The notes under the pieces are model-generated. The model searched no databases. It was given only the letters and a program-made list of their open reading frames with translations, and was not told where the DNA came from. Below are positions 5,901 to 5,997 of a stretch of 5,997 nt of DNA, piece by piece; position 1 is the stretch's first letter, and the number at the start of each line of letters is the position of its first letter. The position numbers and the translations under genes were made by a program. The stretch is from an uncultured Chlorobiota bacterium (GTDB lineage Bacteria; Bacteroidota; Kapaibacteriia; OLB7): NCBI GenBank assembly GCA_946481475.1, contig CAMLOB010000271.1, forward strand, positions 1 through 5,997, in the 5' to 3' direction.

Positions 5901-5997
5901 TGTGTGGAATAGTCGGCAAGGCGTGTGTAGGCGTTCGCCAGATTGCTCTGGAAGGTAAAGAAGAGAGTGCCGAAGAGGAGCGAAGAACTGAACAGGA
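2942..5997 (-). CDS. DUF4175 family protein, 5' end outside the window (partial)
   Basis: A large protein of unknown function related to DUF4175 (which includes the alphaproteobacterial TIGR02302 group). The stop is TAG at 2944-2942 and the frame is open to the window edge, giving 1017 visible residues. The GTG at 5869 is only an internal valine: upstream the frame encodes a hydrophobic stretch (SSSLLFGTLFFTF, about 5989-5951), probably a membrane helix, then ADYSTHYQKPAPFSLTV. Numbered from that GTG, residues 1-330 look beta-rich and Ig-like, with the family motifs DDYGFSKLRIMYRL (248-261) and VYFEVLDNDVIGGPKSA (309-325). Residues 336-760 are a Gln/Met/Glu-rich coiled coil. Two Gly-rich low-complexity stretches follow (763-779 and 803-832). 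The tail holds ILSRMLDAMKSQRERDFERK (899-918), GKDVVRNSPPEL (924-935) and YSRDYEDLIRKYF (958-970). The layout suggests a membrane-anchored envelope protein with long helices. A terminator follows 13 nt after the stop. Confidence 0.88.
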   Translation of the reverse strand, partial: LFSSSLLFGTLFFTFQSNLANAYTRLADYSTHYQKPAPFSLTVEPGNLRVVKGDSVEITVRAAGIPPRTLTLSLAEEGSDQPEDYELREIEPGLYRHLIPNIRRNVRYRAGTAGVETEEYAIAVVERPELRDMKVTIMPPAYTGRRPETLPEGYGDVSGLRGTRIRIEVTTSIPVAKAEIVQLFPRGGVIPTSSVSVESSGSETPTLSYDTVRLPMTVTGTTLRGGFGLSRNGEYYISAESPDGLRNLAPIRYTMSVSTDASPSIVLIQPTIDLDIDESMLLPTQVRIGDDYGFSKLRIMYRLTASRYEEPWKEFREEVIPIPKGAATGLDIPYLWNLTKSRLVPEDELEVYFEVLDNDVIGGPKSARTGLLKVRFPSFEEMLEEAETIQEKATADLENLLKEADQAKRDMQEIDRELAKQLAQQQREASWQEKQKLEELIKKHEGMQAKLEQLAQDMQTMAEKLQEAKAISPETLQKYQELQKLFQEVNNPEMMESMRKLQDQMDRMTPEQMAEAMRNYQFNEEQFREAMERTKKMLERMKTQQQVDELTRRAEKLSAEQEQLNREMAQMKQGDREMGENLAKRQEELSEQAERMQERAEELSELMKGQQNMPSESMEGAQQQLEQQNPSGKMQQSSQQMRSGQKQGAQQSGQQAQQSLEEFGEQMRQMREQMQENEQRQVMNKMRKSLKDLLELSKRQEELREQTDQTSPNSPSFRDLARRQSELRQDLQNLANQMSEIGEQSFAVTPEMGRELGNAMQQMGEAQKSLENRNSYSASRQENNAMGSMNKGAMMMAQQLQQMQEGEGQGQGQGMGMGMGSFQQRLQQMAAQQQMINMAMGQQQGGQSQGQGEGKEGQGGQGGEGGEENGGENGVARRLTRQQQEVKKSLDQLNKEAKESGGTRKNMVGDLERAAKEIEEVLRDMESGRITDQTLRRQEQILSRMLDAMKSQRERDFERKRESTPGKDVVRNSPPELRFENDPNILERMRQNLQEGTQGYSRDYEDLIRKYFETVGK
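3374..3583 (-). repeat. Gly-rich low-complexity repeats within the DUF4175 gene
   Basis: Two repetitive coding stretches break the helical region. Bases 3583-3533 encode an EGEGQGQGQGMGMGMGS run made of alternating Gly with Glu, Gln or Met. Bases 3463-3374 encode a Gly/Glu/Gln-rich run (GGQSQGQGEGKEGQGGQGG and onward). They probably act as flexible linkers between helices. Such tracts are prone to length change by slippage and to assembly error, but the frame is intact here. Confidence 0.75.

Overview
The window looks like a chromosomal piece from a moderately G+C-rich bacterium. The best taxonomic hint is the large DUF4175-type protein that fills the right half. Its landmarks (a DDYGF motif, a VYFEV-D-ND-GPKSA motif, and a C-terminal YSRDYEDLIRKYF end) are those I associate with Bacteroidota/Chlorobiota/Ignavibacteria-type (FCB) genomes. 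One gene has a strong GGAGGT ribosome-binding site, which fits the Chlorobi/Ignavibacteria side better than typical Bacteroidia. This placement is inference. No phage, insertion-sequence, CRISPR, rRNA or tRNA signal was found.

Layout, left to right. (1) 71-994, minus: a complete CaCA-family Na+/Ca2+ exchanger-like antiporter with both alpha repeats intact. (2) 1159-1434, minus: a small XRE-type helix-turn-helix regulator that lies upstream of the antiporter on the same strand, 164 bp away. (3) 1480-1701, plus: a probable 73-residue secreted protein, divergent from the regulator across a 45-bp gap. (4) 1825-2355, plus: an unrecognised 176-residue secreted protein with six C-terminal cysteines, a strong ribosome-binding site and a textbook intrinsic terminator at 2386-2412. 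(5) 2413-2875: about 460 bp with no credible gene, containing a dense run of hairpins (2635-2731) and one promoter-like sequence (2757-2784). (6) 2876-2928: a strong bulged hairpin that ends the DUF4175 gene. (7) 2942 to the window end, minus: the DUF4175 protein, whose reading frame stays open to base 5997, so its true N-terminus lies outside.

How the parts work together: the antiporter and the DUF4175 protein look like ordinary chromosomal genes with no visible functional link. The stretch between them (about 1000-2875) is the accessory-looking part: a small regulator, two exported proteins of unknown role transcribed away from it, and a noncoding gap closed at both ends by convergent terminators. 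I do not see a known defence, toxin-antitoxin or mobile system. The most novel material is the Cys-rich secreted orphan, the small secreted ORF beside the regulator, and the hairpin-rich noncoding gap.
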